In this document: positions 37,801 through 46,224 of the stretch, one piece after another
Numbering within the stretch: position 1 is the first letter of the stretch
Layout: the number at the start of each line of letters is the position of its first letter
Assembly (NCBI GenBank): GCA_047777415.1
Contig: JBKEEO010000002.1
Coordinates: forward strand, 248,001-312,000
Direction of reading: 5' to 3'
Length of the DNA: 64,000 bases
Source of the DNA: Caproicibacter sp047777415
GTDB taxonomy: Bacteria > Bacillota > Clostridia > Oscillospirales > Acutalibacteraceae
Translations under genes and position numbers: made by a program
The notes under the pieces: model-generated
Told to the model about the DNA's origin: nothing
Seen by the model: the letters and a program-made list of their open reading frames with translations, nothing else
Databases searched by the model: none

Positions 37801-38450
37801 ATGGAAAAAAATAAAAGTTGTGATTTCCCTAAAATGAGAATCACAAATTATTCTGATATGCGTTATTGTGAACCGTTTTGTTACCCTTACAGACCCTGCC
37901 CCCCTCCATGGTGCTGCAGACCAATCTGTTGTATACCGGGCCCACTGGACCCACCGGACCAACAGGACCTGCCGCGTGCCCATTATCGGGAGAAATGGTC
38001 ATTAACGGAGGAATGGAAGCGTTTACAGGTGATATTCCGACAGGATGGACCTCTGCAACACCCGATGAAATATCCCAGGTGACAGCACAGGGAAGAGTTC
38101 ACTCGGGAAATTCAGCGGTTAATATTGAAGATGACGGTGTTCTAACACAAACCATTGCAGGAATTCAGCCGCAATGTTATTATGAATTTTCCTTTTTTGC
38201 CCATGCAGAGGGTGCAAGGGTCAGTTTAACCGCAACAGTCAACTTTTTAACGCCCGGCGGCGATGTTCTTGGTGGAACCATAACGGTTCGCGAGCGGGAT
38301 ATGCCAAATGCCAATAGAGAATTTGGGTATTATAGGCTGTATACCACTGCTGCACCCGCTGATGTGACAGGAGCTCGCATAGATTTCTCTGTGATTGCTG
38401 GTGGGCGTCAATCAGCAGATATTGATGATGTTTCCTTTGGAACTCAGTAA
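37801..38450 (+). pseudogene. Collagen-like surface protein gene with a frame change
   Basis: Two overlapping frames together make one plausible protein of about 216 aa. The first frame (from ATG 37801, with GAGGGAG upstream) encodes a Cys/Pro-rich start with YCEPFCYPYRPCPPPWCCRP. The second frame supplies GPTGPTGPTGP, a collagen-like Gly-X-Y run, and then a C-terminal beta-sandwich-like domain (INGGMEAFTGDIPTGW to the stop at 38450). This layout resembles exosporium or spore-surface collagen-like proteins. The switch needs a -1 shift near 37938-37944, where the sequence is G GGC CCA. Either one base is missing from a G run or the gene uses frameshifting. The second frame has no ribosome-binding site of its own. 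Confidence 0.7.
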
Positions 38451-38466
38451 AATCTATTAATAAAAT

Positions 38467-38492
38467 GATACCCCCGGCAAACCGGGGGTATT
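38467..38492. terminator. Bidirectional terminator between the collagen-like gene and nth
   Basis: Stem ATACCCCCGG / CCGGGGGTAT lying between two convergent genes. Confidence 0.85.
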
Positions 38493-38503
38493 AGTGTTTT
38501 ATT

Positions 38504-39169
38504 TTATTGTTTTGCTTTCGCTTTCGTTTTCGTCTTTTCTTGCGGGAAAGGATTTTTGCAGAATGATTGCATACAGCAGCTTTCGCAGTTCGGATTTCTG
38601 GCGGTACAGACGGCTCGGCCGTGCAGTACCAGGCGGTGGCAGAAATCATTGGATTCTTCCGCAGGCAATATCTTGCGCAGCTGCATTTCTACCTTGTACG
38701 GGTCTTTGCCTTCACTGAGGCCAAGGCGTCCGCAGATGCGAATACAATGTGTATCTGTAACAACAGCCGGTTTTCCGTAAATGTCCCCAATCACGAGGTT
38801 TGCGGTTTTTCGTCCCACGCCGGGTAATTTTATCAGTTCTTCAATGGTATCCGGTACAACACCGTTAAAATCAGATTTTAACATTCGGCACATCGCGAGA
38901 ATGTCGCGTGCTTTGGTTTTGTATAATCCGCAGGAATGAATCAATTCTTCAATTTCTTCAACAGATGCCTGACAAAATGCGTCGATGTTGGGAAAACGCT
39001 CAAACAAGGACGGCGTAACCATGTTTACGCGCGCATCCGTGCACTGAGCGGAAAGGCGGGTTGCAATTAGAAGTTGAAGCGGATCGGCATAGGTCAGAGA
39101 ACAAATGGCATTCGGATATTCCTCTTTTAAACTTTGTATCGCAAGCAGGGCACGCTGCTTTTTTGTCAT
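38504..39169 (-). CDS. nth: Endonuclease III
   Basis: 221 aa DNA glycosylase/AP lyase for oxidised pyrimidines. The helix-hairpin-helix LIKLPGVGRKTANLVIGD carries the catalytic Lys (about residues 111-128), and the catalytic Asp is in VVTDTHCIRI. The C-terminal iron-sulfur loop has Cys in CTARNPNCESCCMQSFC with the C-x6-C-x2-C-x5-C spacing. A Lys-rich tail follows. Length matches the family. Confidence 0.96.
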   Translation of the reverse strand: MTKKQRALLAIQSLKEEYPNAICSLTYADPLQLLIATRLSAQCTDARVNMVTPSLFERFPNIDAFCQASVEEIEELIHSCGLYKTKARDILAMCRMLKSDFNGVVPDTIEELIKLPGVGRKTANLVIGDIYGKPAVVTDTHCIRICGRLGLSEGKDPYKVEMQLRKILPAEESNDFCHRLVLHGRAVCTARNPNCESCCMQSFCKNPFPQEKTKTKAKAKQ

Positions 39170-39301
39170 TTTAATCCTCCGTTTTTGGTACAGCGGTTTT
39201 AAAAATATTTACTGTCTCAATATATGATTATTATAACTATTTCAAATGGGATTGGCAATGGAAAACTCCAGTGGATACTGTGTCTTTATGCAGGGTGCAC
39301 G

Positions 39302-39330
39302 TTGCGTTTTTGCATATTACAGGGTATAAT
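39302..39330 (+). promoter_or_regulatory. Promoter of glyA
   Basis: TTGCGT (39302-39307), 17-bp spacer, TATAAT (39325-39330). Confidence 0.7.
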
Positions 39331-39365
39331 ATGGGTAAATTTGTTCGGGAAAGGGTTTGAATACG

Positions 39366-40619
39366 ATGTACAGTGATCTCATGGATACCATCGGTTTTGT
39401 GTCGCATGCCGACCCTCAAGTCGGTGCCGCTATGGCCAAAGAACTGAAAAGGCAGCAGGAAAATCTGGAATTGATAGCGTCGGAAAACATTGTTTCTCCG
39501 GCCGTTATGGCAGCAATGGGGAGTGTCCTAACCAATAAATACGCAGAAGGTTATCCCGGCAAACGTTATTACGGCGGCTGCCAGTATGTGGATGTTGTTG
39601 AGGAACTCGCGCGTCAGCGTGCTTGCGAACTGTTTGGTGCAGAACATGCCAATGTGCAGCCGCATTCCGGTGCGCAGGCCAATATGGCGGTATATTTCGC
39701 CCTGTTAAAACCCGGTGATACGGTGATGGGTATGAATTTGTCCGAAGGAGGACACTTAACCCATGGTTCTCCTGTGAATATGTCCGGCAGTTATTACAAC
39801 TTTGTTTCTTACGGCGTCAGCCCTGAAACCGGCTGCATTGATTATGATGCGGTCTATGAAACAGCAATGAAGGTCAAGCCGAAACTCATTGTAGCGGGTG
39901 CCAGTGCTTATCCGCGCGTGATTGATTTTAAGCGTTTCCGTGAAATCAGCGATGCCTGCGGAGCAATCCTTATGGTGGACATGGCTCATATTGCCGGACT
40001 TGTTGCGGCCGGTGAGCATCCCAATCCGGTTCAGTGGGCGCAGATTGTTACTACCACAACGCACAAAACGCTGCGCGGCCCCCGCGGCGGCATGATTCTT
40101 TGCAAGGAAGAATATGCAAAAGCAATTGATAAGGCAATATTTCCAGGCACACAGGGCGGTCCGCTGATGCACATCATTGCCGGAAAAGCCGTTTGCCTTG
40201 GAGAAGCCCTGAAACCCGAATTTAAGCAGTATGCGCATCGCATTGTGACTAATGCCAAAGCTTTAGCAGAGGGATTACTCAAGAGAAACGTGAAACTGGT
40301 TTCCGGCGGTACGGACAACCATCTGATGATGATTGACTTAACCGGAATGGAACTGACCGGCAAGGAACTGGAACAGCGTTTGGATTCCGTCCACATTACA
40401 GCAAACAAAAACACCGTTCCGAACGAGCAGCGCAGTCCGTTTGTGACAAGCGGCTTGAGAGTAGGTACGCCTGCCGTGACAACACGTGGTCTGGATGCTG
40501 CGGATATGGATTTGATTGCAGAATGCATTAGCCTTGCTATTTTCGACTTTGAGCCGAACCGTGAGAAAATTTGCTCAATCGTGCAGGATATCTGTGCACG
40601 TCACCCTTTATATGAGTAA
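39366..40619 (+). CDS. glyA: Serine hydroxymethyltransferase
   Basis: 417 aa PLP enzyme that interconverts serine and glycine with tetrahydrofolate. The PLP-binding Lys lies in VTTTTHKTLRGPRGGMI (Lys near residue 229). Other blocks are ENLELIASENIVSPAV, NKYAEGYPGKRYYGGC, and MVDMAHIAGLVAAG. ATG 39366 has AAAGGG ten bases upstream; TTG 39357 is an alternative that adds three residues. rarA follows 14 bp later, so the pair may be co-transcribed. Confidence 0.97.
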   Translation: MYSDLMDTIGFVSHADPQVGAAMAKELKRQQENLELIASENIVSPAVMAAMGSVLTNKYAEGYPGKRYYGGCQYVDVVEELARQRACELFGAEHANVQPHSGAQANMAVYFALLKPGDTVMGMNLSEGGHLTHGSPVNMSGSYYNFVSYGVSPETGCIDYDAVYETAMKVKPKLIVAGASAYPRVIDFKRFREISDACGAILMVDMAHIAGLVAAGEHPNPVQWAQIVTTTTHKTLRGPRGGMILCKEEYAKAIDKAIFPGTQGGPLMHIIAGKAVCLGEALKPEFKQYAHRIVTNAKALAEGLLKRNVKLVSGGTDNHLMMIDLTGMELTGKELEQRLDSVHITANKNTVPNEQRSPFVTSGLRVGTPAVTTRGLDAADMDLIAECISLAIFDFEPNREKICSIVQDICARHPLYE

Positions 40620-40633
40620 AACTTGAGGAAAGG

Positions 40634-41914
40634 ATGGTGCCGCCGATGTCGGCTCCTCTTGCGGAACGAATCCGCCCGCACAGTCTGGATGAACTTGTCG
40701 GCCAGCACCATTTGCTCGATCCCGGAAAGCCACTCAGACGCATTATTGAATCGGGAGAAATCCCTAATATGGTTTTTTATGGGCCGTCCGGTATTGGAAA
40801 GACTACACTTGCTTCCATTATTGCGGCCCGAACAAGCCGCAAACTGATTAAAATGAACGGAACCACTGCTTCCACAGCGGATATCCGCAATGTTGTGAAT
40901 CAGTTGGATACGTTAGAGGCCCCGAACGGCATTTTACTGTATTTGGACGAAATTCAGTATTTTAATAAGAAACAGCAGCAGACATTGCTGGAATTTATTG
41001 AAAACGGTTCTATTACTCTGATTGCGTCCACAACTGAAAATCCTTATTTTTATGTTTACAGTGCTATCTTAAGCCGTTCAACGGTTTTTGAGTTTAAGCC
41101 GGTTGAAAAAGAAGATGTGCGCAAGGCGGTCAAACGTGCTTTTTCCATCTTGGAAGAACAGCAGCATCGACGCATTGAGGCGGACCCCGCTGCGGTGGAT
41201 GTCATTTCCTCCGCATGCGGCGGAGATGTCCGCAAGGCGATAAATTCGGTGGAACTTTGTGTCATTTCCGGAGAAGAAAGGGATGGAATTTGCCATATAT
41301 CGGAGCAACTGGCCAGAGAACTGACACAAAAAAGTGCGCTCAAATACGACAAAGCGGGGGATGAGCATTATGACATTCTTTCCGCTTTTCAAAAATCCAT
41401 GAGGGGCTCCGACCCGGATGCAGCGATTCACTATTTGGCCCGCTTGCTGGAGGCGGGGGACTTGCCCTCCGCCTGCCGCAGGCTATTGGTTTGTGCCTGT
41501 GAGGATGTAGGTCTTGCCTATCCACAGATTATTCCAATTGTCAAAGCTGCCGTGGACACGGCGCTTCAAGTCGGTTTACCGGAGGCCAGAATTCCTTTGG
41601 CGGATGCGGTTATTCTTGTGGCCTGTTCGCCGAAATCCAATTCCGCTTACTGTGCGATTGATGCGGCAATTGCCGATTTGAGAGCAGGAAAAACAGGCCC
41701 GATACCGCGCCGGCTGCAAAACAAGCATTTCGATGGAGAGGATAATCCACGTAAAGGTCAATTTTATCAATATCCCCATGATTATCCCGGGCATTGGGTA
41801 CGTCAGCAGTATCTTCCGGATATTTTGAAGGATACTATTTATTACCGGTGGGGAGATAACAAGACAGAACAGGCTTACCGAAGATATTGGGAAGAAATTA
41901 AAAAAGAAAAGTAA
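40634..41914 (+). CDS. rarA: RarA/MgsA-family replication-associated AAA+ ATPase
   Basis: 426 aa. RarA acts at stalled replication forks. The N-terminus APLAERIRPHSLDELVGQHH leads to Walker A GPSGIGKTT (about residues 52-60) and Walker B LLYLDEIQYFNKKQQ, with sensor 1 in LIASTTENPYF. The C-terminal tetramerisation domain includes SDPDAAIHYLARLLEAGD and the conserved end block HFDGEDNPRKGQFYQYPHDY. ATG 40634 has GAGG five bases upstream; ATG 40646 is an alternative. Confidence 0.94.
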   Translation: MVPPMSAPLAERIRPHSLDELVGQHHLLDPGKPLRRIIESGEIPNMVFYGPSGIGKTTLASIIAARTSRKLIKMNGTTASTADIRNVVNQLDTLEAPNGILLYLDEIQYFNKKQQQTLLEFIENGSITLIASTTENPYFYVYSAILSRSTVFEFKPVEKEDVRKAVKRAFSILEEQQHRRIEADPAAVDVISSACGGDVRKAINSVELCVISGEERDGICHISEQLARELTQKSALKYDKAGDEHYDILSAFQKSMRGSDPDAAIHYLARLLEAGDLPSACRRLLVCACEDVGLAYPQIIPIVKAAVDTALQVGLPEARIPLADAVILVACSPKSNSAYCAIDAAIADLRAGKTGPIPRRLQNKHFDGEDNPRKGQFYQYPHDYPGHWVRQQYLPDILKDTIYYRWGDNKTEQAYRRYWEEIKKEK

Positions 41915-41920
41915 ATTTTG

Positions 41921-41949
41921 TTGATTTTTGCGTGGGTTTAAGATATAAT
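41921..41949 (+). promoter_or_regulatory. Promoter of the flavin reductase-rubredoxin gene
   Basis: TTGATT (41921-41926), 17-bp spacer, TATAAT (41944-41949). Confidence 0.7.
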
Positions 41950-41978
41950 AGTAAAAATGCGTTTAGGAGGGATATGGC

Positions 41979-42638
41979 TTGGATGAACTGATTTTGAACA
42001 GCCTGTCCTACGGTATGTATGCAATTGGTGTGAAGGATGGGGACAAGGTATCTGCATGTATAGCCAACACGGTATTTCAAGTTTCCAACACACCAAATAT
42101 TGTTGCCGTTAGTCTAAACCATGACAATTACAGTTGCCAGTGCATTCACAAAAATGGTCTTTTCACTGTATCTGTTTTCTCCGAGGATACATCCGGCGCT
42201 GTAATTGGTGCTTTAGGCTTTTCCAGTGGACGTGATACGGATAAGTTAAAAAATGTTAGGCATCGCATTCTTGCGGAAGGATTGCCGGTTATTAAGGAAA
42301 ACACCTGCTGCTGGTTCCTTTGCAAGGTATTAACTTCGGCAGAGACACCGACTCATACCCTTTTTGTTGCCGAAGTGATTGCAGGCAGTGAAAAATCGGT
42401 TGGAAAACCGATGACATATGAATATTACCACAGGGTTATTAAAGGCCGAGCGCCAAAGAATGCACCCACCTACCGCAAAGAGAAGCAATCCCCCACAAAA
42501 GAGGAAGGGGAAAGTTGGATTTGCACCATTTGCGGTTATGTTTACAATGATCCTTTTGTTCCGTTCGAGGAACTGCCGGATGATTGGGTTTGCCCCATTT
42601 GCGGGGCGCCAAAATCGGCATTTAAACGTAAAAATTAA
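41979..42638 (+). CDS. hrb: Flavin reductase-rubredoxin fusion (high-molecular-weight rubredoxin type)
   Basis: 219 aa. Residues 1-150 form a flavin-reductase-like split barrel that binds FMN (starts LNSLSYGMYAIGV; core VSLNHDNYSCQCIHKNGLFT). A linker leads to a C-terminal rubredoxin with CTICGYVYND and CPICGAPKSAF (about residues 172-215). In Moorella the same architecture (Hrb) passes electrons from NADH to flavodiiron proteins for oxygen or NO removal. That role here is inference; no flavodiiron gene is in the window. The start is TTG, eight bases after AGGAGG. Confidence 0.9.
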   Translation: MDELILNSLSYGMYAIGVKDGDKVSACIANTVFQVSNTPNIVAVSLNHDNYSCQCIHKNGLFTVSVFSEDTSGAVIGALGFSSGRDTDKLKNVRHRILAEGLPVIKENTCCWFLCKVLTSAETPTHTLFVAEVIAGSEKSVGKPMTYEYYHRVIKGRAPKNAPTYRKEKQSPTKEEGESWICTICGYVYNDPFVPFEELPDDWVCPICGAPKSAFKRKN

Positions 42639-42639
42639 T

Positions 42640-42690
42640 AGGATAAAGCTCACACCGATGCAAAGATTGCACCGGGCGGGCTTTTTTTTT
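42640..42690 (+). terminator. Probable terminator after hrb
   Basis: Imperfect stem (AAAGC...CCG with CGG...GCTTT) containing an inner TGCAA / TTGCA hairpin, ending in a run of nine T. Confidence 0.55.
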
Positions 42691-42778
42691 GAGTTATTTT
42701 CCTTTCTGTGAGAGAAAATGCAGTAAAAAAGCTGAGCTTTTTTATAATATATCTAAATTTATTGAGGAGTGTTCATTC

Positions 42779-44074
42779 ATGACAAAGCAAATCATCCAAG
42801 TTGAGGAAAGACCACCTGTTTTGAAGGCGCTGCCACTTTCGGTGCAACATTTGTTCGCAATGTTCAGCGCTTCGGTGCTCGTTCCGGTTTTGTTGGGCAT
42901 CAGCCCATCCGTTGTTCTTTTTATGAACGGTATTGGTACGTTGCTCTACATTTTCATCACAAAGGGCAAGGCACCGGCATTTCTTGGTTCCAGTTTTGCG
43001 TTTATTGCGCCGGCCGGAATAATCATAGGAACGCAAGGATTAGGTTATCCCTATGCACTTGGCGGGTTTGTTGTGTCCGGAGCCGTCTTTTGTGTGGTAG
43101 CAATCATTATTCGCTTTTGCGGCACGAAATGGATTGATATCATTCTTCCGCCAGCGGCGATGGGTTCCGTCGTGGCGCTGATTGGTTTGGAACTTTCCGG
43201 TACGGCGGCCCAAATGGGAGGACTGATTTTAAGCGATACTTACACGCAAATCGACCCTAAAAAAGTCACGGTGTTTCTGATTACATTGGCAGCGGCTGTT
43301 TTTGGCAGCGTTTTGTTTCGCAAATTTCTCGCTGTCATTCCCATATTGATTGCAATTATTATCGGTTACTGCGTTGCGTGGGGAATGGGCATGATTGACT
43401 TTTCCGCTGTTGCCGAAGCACCGGTTTTTGCTGTTCCGAATTTCCAGCTTGCTCAATTTGACTGGAATGCAATTACGATTATTCTTCCGGCAACACTAGT
43501 AGTGGTTTCTGAACATATTGGGCATCAAATTGTTACGGGGAAAATCGTCGAGCGCGATATTCTTAGAAACCCCGGTCTGCATCGCACCATGCTCGGCGAC
43601 GGGCTGTCCACTATGGTTTCCGGACTTTGTGGTTCTGTTCCCACAACAACCTATGGAGAAAATATAGGTGTTATGGCAATGACCGGCGTATACAGCGTTT
43701 GGGTGATTGGCGGCGCTGCTGTTTTATCCATCCTTGTTTCGTTCCTCGGTAAAGTGGCTGCAGTAATTCAGTCCATTCCTGATCCGGTCATGGGTGGGGT
43801 CAGTTTCTTGCTGTACGGCATGATTGCATCCTCCGGCGTAAGGCTGTTGGTGGATCAGAAAGTGGATTACAGTCGTTCGCGCAACCTCGCTATGACCAGT
43901 GTTGTGCTGGTAACAGGTCTTTCCGGAGCGTTCGTGCAAATTGGACAGGTGAAGCTGACCGGAATGTCTCTGGGTGCCGTTGTTGCCATGCTGCTAGGAT
44001 TGATCTTTTGGGTGATTGATAAATTCCATGCGGCAAACGACTATGAAGAAATTGCCGCAGAAATGGCTGAATAA
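42779..44074 (+). CDS. uraA: Uracil/xanthine permease (NCS2 family)
   Basis: 431 aa with about 14 membrane segments. NCS2 motifs are visible: LPLSVQHLFAMFSASVLVP (about residues 18-36), SSFAFIAPAGIIIG, the substrate-site region VVSEHIGHQIVTG (about 242-254) and PTTTYGENIGVMAMTGVYS. It imports uracil or xanthine by proton symport; UraA is favoured by overall similarity but the base is not proven. The ATG at 42779 follows GAGGAG; a longer in-frame start would add a charged leader and is rejected. Confidence 0.92.
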   Translation: MTKQIIQVEERPPVLKALPLSVQHLFAMFSASVLVPVLLGISPSVVLFMNGIGTLLYIFITKGKAPAFLGSSFAFIAPAGIIIGTQGLGYPYALGGFVVSGAVFCVVAIIIRFCGTKWIDIILPPAAMGSVVALIGLELSGTAAQMGGLILSDTYTQIDPKKVTVFLITLAAAVFGSVLFRKFLAVIPILIAIIIGYCVAWGMGMIDFSAVAEAPVFAVPNFQLAQFDWNAITIILPATLVVVSEHIGHQIVTGKIVERDILRNPGLHRTMLGDGLSTMVSGLCGSVPTTTYGENIGVMAMTGVYSVWVIGGAAVLSILVSFLGKVAAVIQSIPDPVMGGVSFLLYGMIASSGVRLLVDQKVDYSRSRNLAMTSVVLVTGLSGAFVQIGQVKLTGMSLGAVVAMLLGLIFWVIDKFHAANDYEEIAAEMAE

Positions 44075-44092
44075 AGGAGAATTCTGGTTTGG

Positions 44093-44121
44093 TTGAACAA
44101 CGGTAGGTTTTATACTATAAT
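44093..44121 (+). promoter_or_regulatory. Promoter of the transketolase genes
   Basis: TTGAAC (44093-44098), 17-bp spacer, TATAAT (44116-44121). Confidence 0.75.
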
Positions 44122-44172
44122 AACAAAAGAAATAACAAACAGAAAGCTTGTAATCAAATTAGGAGGTTTGTA

Positions 44173-45018
44173 ATGGACGCAACACGGAAAAAGGAACTGG
44201 AGATTGCCGCGTGCAAAATCCGGATGGGCGCTGTTGAAGGCGTTTTCCATGCAAAATCCGGGCATCCGGGCGGCTCTTTGTCGGCAGCGGATATTTTCTC
44301 ATACCTTTATTTTCAAGAACTTCGGGTCAATCCCAAACAGCCTAAAGATCCGGGACGTGATCGTTTTGTTCTTTCTAAGGGGCACACTTGCCCGGGCCTT
44401 TACGCAGCACTTGCTTTAAAAGGATATTTTTCTGAAGATGAACTGAAAAAATTAAGGCATATTGGCGCAATGCTTCAGGGACATCCGGACATGAAAGGTA
44501 CACCGGGCATTGATATGAGCACGGGGTCACTCGGTCAGGGAATTTCTGCCGCATGCGGCATGGCACTTGCAGGTAAAATGGATCATAAAGACTATCGCGT
44601 TTATGCACTGCTGGGCGACGGCGAATTAGAGGAAGGACAAGTCTGGGAGGCCTGCATGTTTGCCGGTCACAAAAAATTGGACAACCTCTGCCTAATTGTT
44701 GATATTAACGGTCTGCAAATTGACGGGCCAACGGCAGAAGTAGGGGGACCTGAGCCTATTGACGAAAAATTCCGCGCATTTGGGTTCGATGTTCAGACGA
44801 TCGACGGGCATGATTTTGATGCAATAGAGTCGGCATTCGAACACGCCAAAACCGTTCAGGGCAAGCCGTCCGTTATTCTTGCGAAAACCATCAAAGGCAA
44901 AGGTGTTTCCTACATGGAAGACGTGGCAGGCTGGCATGGCAAGGCGCCAAATGCTGAAGAATACGAAATTGCCATGCGTGAACTAAAACAGACGTTGGCC
45001 GAATTGGAGGCGAAATAA
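44173..45018 (+). CDS. Transketolase, N-terminal subunit
   Basis: 281 aa. It carries the thiamine-diphosphate domain: the motif GDGELEEGQVWEA is followed about 25 residues later by the Mg-binding Asn in VDINGLQID. It also has the conserved FHAKSGHPGGSLSAADIFSYLYF block and DRFVLSKGHTCPGLYA. Split transketolases of this kind are common in clostridia and archaea and serve the non-oxidative pentose phosphate pathway. The partner gene starts directly after the stop codon. AGGAGG precedes the ATG. Confidence 0.95.
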   Translation: MDATRKKELEIAACKIRMGAVEGVFHAKSGHPGGSLSAADIFSYLYFQELRVNPKQPKDPGRDRFVLSKGHTCPGLYAALALKGYFSEDELKKLRHIGAMLQGHPDMKGTPGIDMSTGSLGQGISAACGMALAGKMDHKDYRVYALLGDGELEEGQVWEACMFAGHKKLDNLCLIVDINGLQIDGPTAEVGGPEPIDEKFRAFGFDVQTIDGHDFDAIESAFEHAKTVQGKPSVILAKTIKGKGVSYMEDVAGWHGKAPNAEEYEIAMRELKQTLAELEAK

Positions 45019-45963
45019 ATGGCAGAAATGGTGAAAAAAGCAACACGGGAAAGTTATGGATTGGCCCTTTCTGAGCTCGGTAACGAATTTCCCGATATTG
45101 TTGTATTGGACGCTGACCTTGCAGAAGCGACGAAAACCGGATTTTTCAAGAAGAAATTTCCGGAGCGTTTTGTCGATTGTGGAATTGCAGAGAGCAATAT
45201 GATAGGAGTTGCGGCCGGATTAGCTACTTGCGGAAAAATTCCGTTTGCAACATCCTTTGCGATGTTTTCAACTGGGCGTGCCTTTGAACAGGTTCGCAAT
45301 TCTGTTTGCTATCCGCATTTGAATGTTAAAGTGGTGGGAACACATGCCGGTATTTCTGTCGGTGAGGACGGAGCGACGCACCAGTGCCTGGAAGATATCG
45401 CACTGATGCGCTCTCTGCCGGGTATGACCGTGATTAACCCATCGGATCACTATGAAACTTTGGCGGCGGTACGTGCGGCTGCGGAGCACGAGGGCCCGGT
45501 TTATCTGCGTCTCGGCCGCCTCGCGGTGGAGAGTTTCAACAATTCCGATGATTACAAGTTTGAGCTTGGCAAGGGCATTACTCTGCGCGATGGTAAAGAT
45601 ATCACGATTGTCGCAACCGGCTTAATGGTTTCCCGTGCACTGGAAGCGGTAAAGCTGTTGGAACAAAAAGGAATCGACGCAAGGCTGATTAATATCCACA
45701 CAATCAAGCCCATTGACCGTGATTTGATTCTAAAGGCTGCGAAAGAGACCGGAAAGATCATTACAGTGGAAGAACATAACGTTATCGGAGGACTCGGCGA
45801 TGCCGTTGCCGGCGTCTTAAGCGAAGAATTGCCTACGCCGCTGCGTAAAATCGGTGTCAACGATCAATTTGGTCATTCCGGACCGGCAGCAGATCTCTTA
45901 GAACAATTCGGACTTTGCGCTTCCCATATTGCAAAAGTAACAGAAGAGTTTCTAAAAAAATAA
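45019..45963 (+). CDS. Transketolase, C-terminal subunit
   Basis: 314 aa. It holds the pyrimidine-binding and C-terminal domains: the catalytic Glu for cofactor activation is in FVDCGIAESNMIGVAAGLA (about residues 50-70), the HAGISVGEDGATHQCLEDIA block lies near 110-130, and the tail ends HSGPAADLLEQFGL. It starts immediately after the N-terminal subunit and must act with it. Confidence 0.95.
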   Translation: MAEMVKKATRESYGLALSELGNEFPDIVVLDADLAEATKTGFFKKKFPERFVDCGIAESNMIGVAAGLATCGKIPFATSFAMFSTGRAFEQVRNSVCYPHLNVKVVGTHAGISVGEDGATHQCLEDIALMRSLPGMTVINPSDHYETLAAVRAAAEHEGPVYLRLGRLAVESFNNSDDYKFELGKGITLRDGKDITIVATGLMVSRALEAVKLLEQKGIDARLINIHTIKPIDRDLILKAAKETGKIITVEEHNVIGGLGDAVAGVLSEELPTPLRKIGVNDQFGHSGPAADLLEQFGLCASHIAKVTEEFLKK

Positions 45964-45985
45964 GTTCCGCTTGCGGAACTGCTAG

Positions 45986-46020
45986 TACAGGCCGCGGGAG
46001 TTATTTCCTGCGGCCTGTTG
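45986..46020 (+). terminator. Probable terminator after transketolase
   Basis: Strong stem ACAGGCCGCGGGA / TCCTGCGGCCTGT with a TTATT loop. The T run is weak. Confidence 0.65.
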
Positions 46021-46198
46021 CTTTCGTAGGTCAACCACCAGCTTTGCTGGTGGAAATAAGAGAGCTTTAGCTATGGACAAAAACAAAACTCCCCGATATA
46101 TTAAAGTTAAGGTCTGTCAACCTAACAAAAATATCGAGGAGGTCTTTAAATGAAAGACATAAACAGTTTAGAACATACTAAGTGGAGATGTCAATACC

Positions 46199-46224
46199 AT
46201 GTAGTGTTTGCACCAAAATATCGT
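46199..46224. repeat. 26-bp target duplication, left copy (IS481-like copy at 46225)
   Basis: A 26-bp stretch of tnpA beginning ATGTAGTGTTTGC, repeated exactly at 47288-47313. Confidence 0.93.

Noticed and set aside
37878..38450. The second frame of the collagen-like gene as an independent gene
   Set aside because: It has no ribosome-binding site, starts inside the first frame, and its first residues are the out-of-frame version of the Cys/Pro-rich segment.
42725..42743. Palindrome AAAAAAGCTGAGCTTTTTT before the uracil/xanthine permease as a terminator
   Set aside because: The stem is almost only A-T and overlaps a likely -10 region; it is probably promoter sequence.
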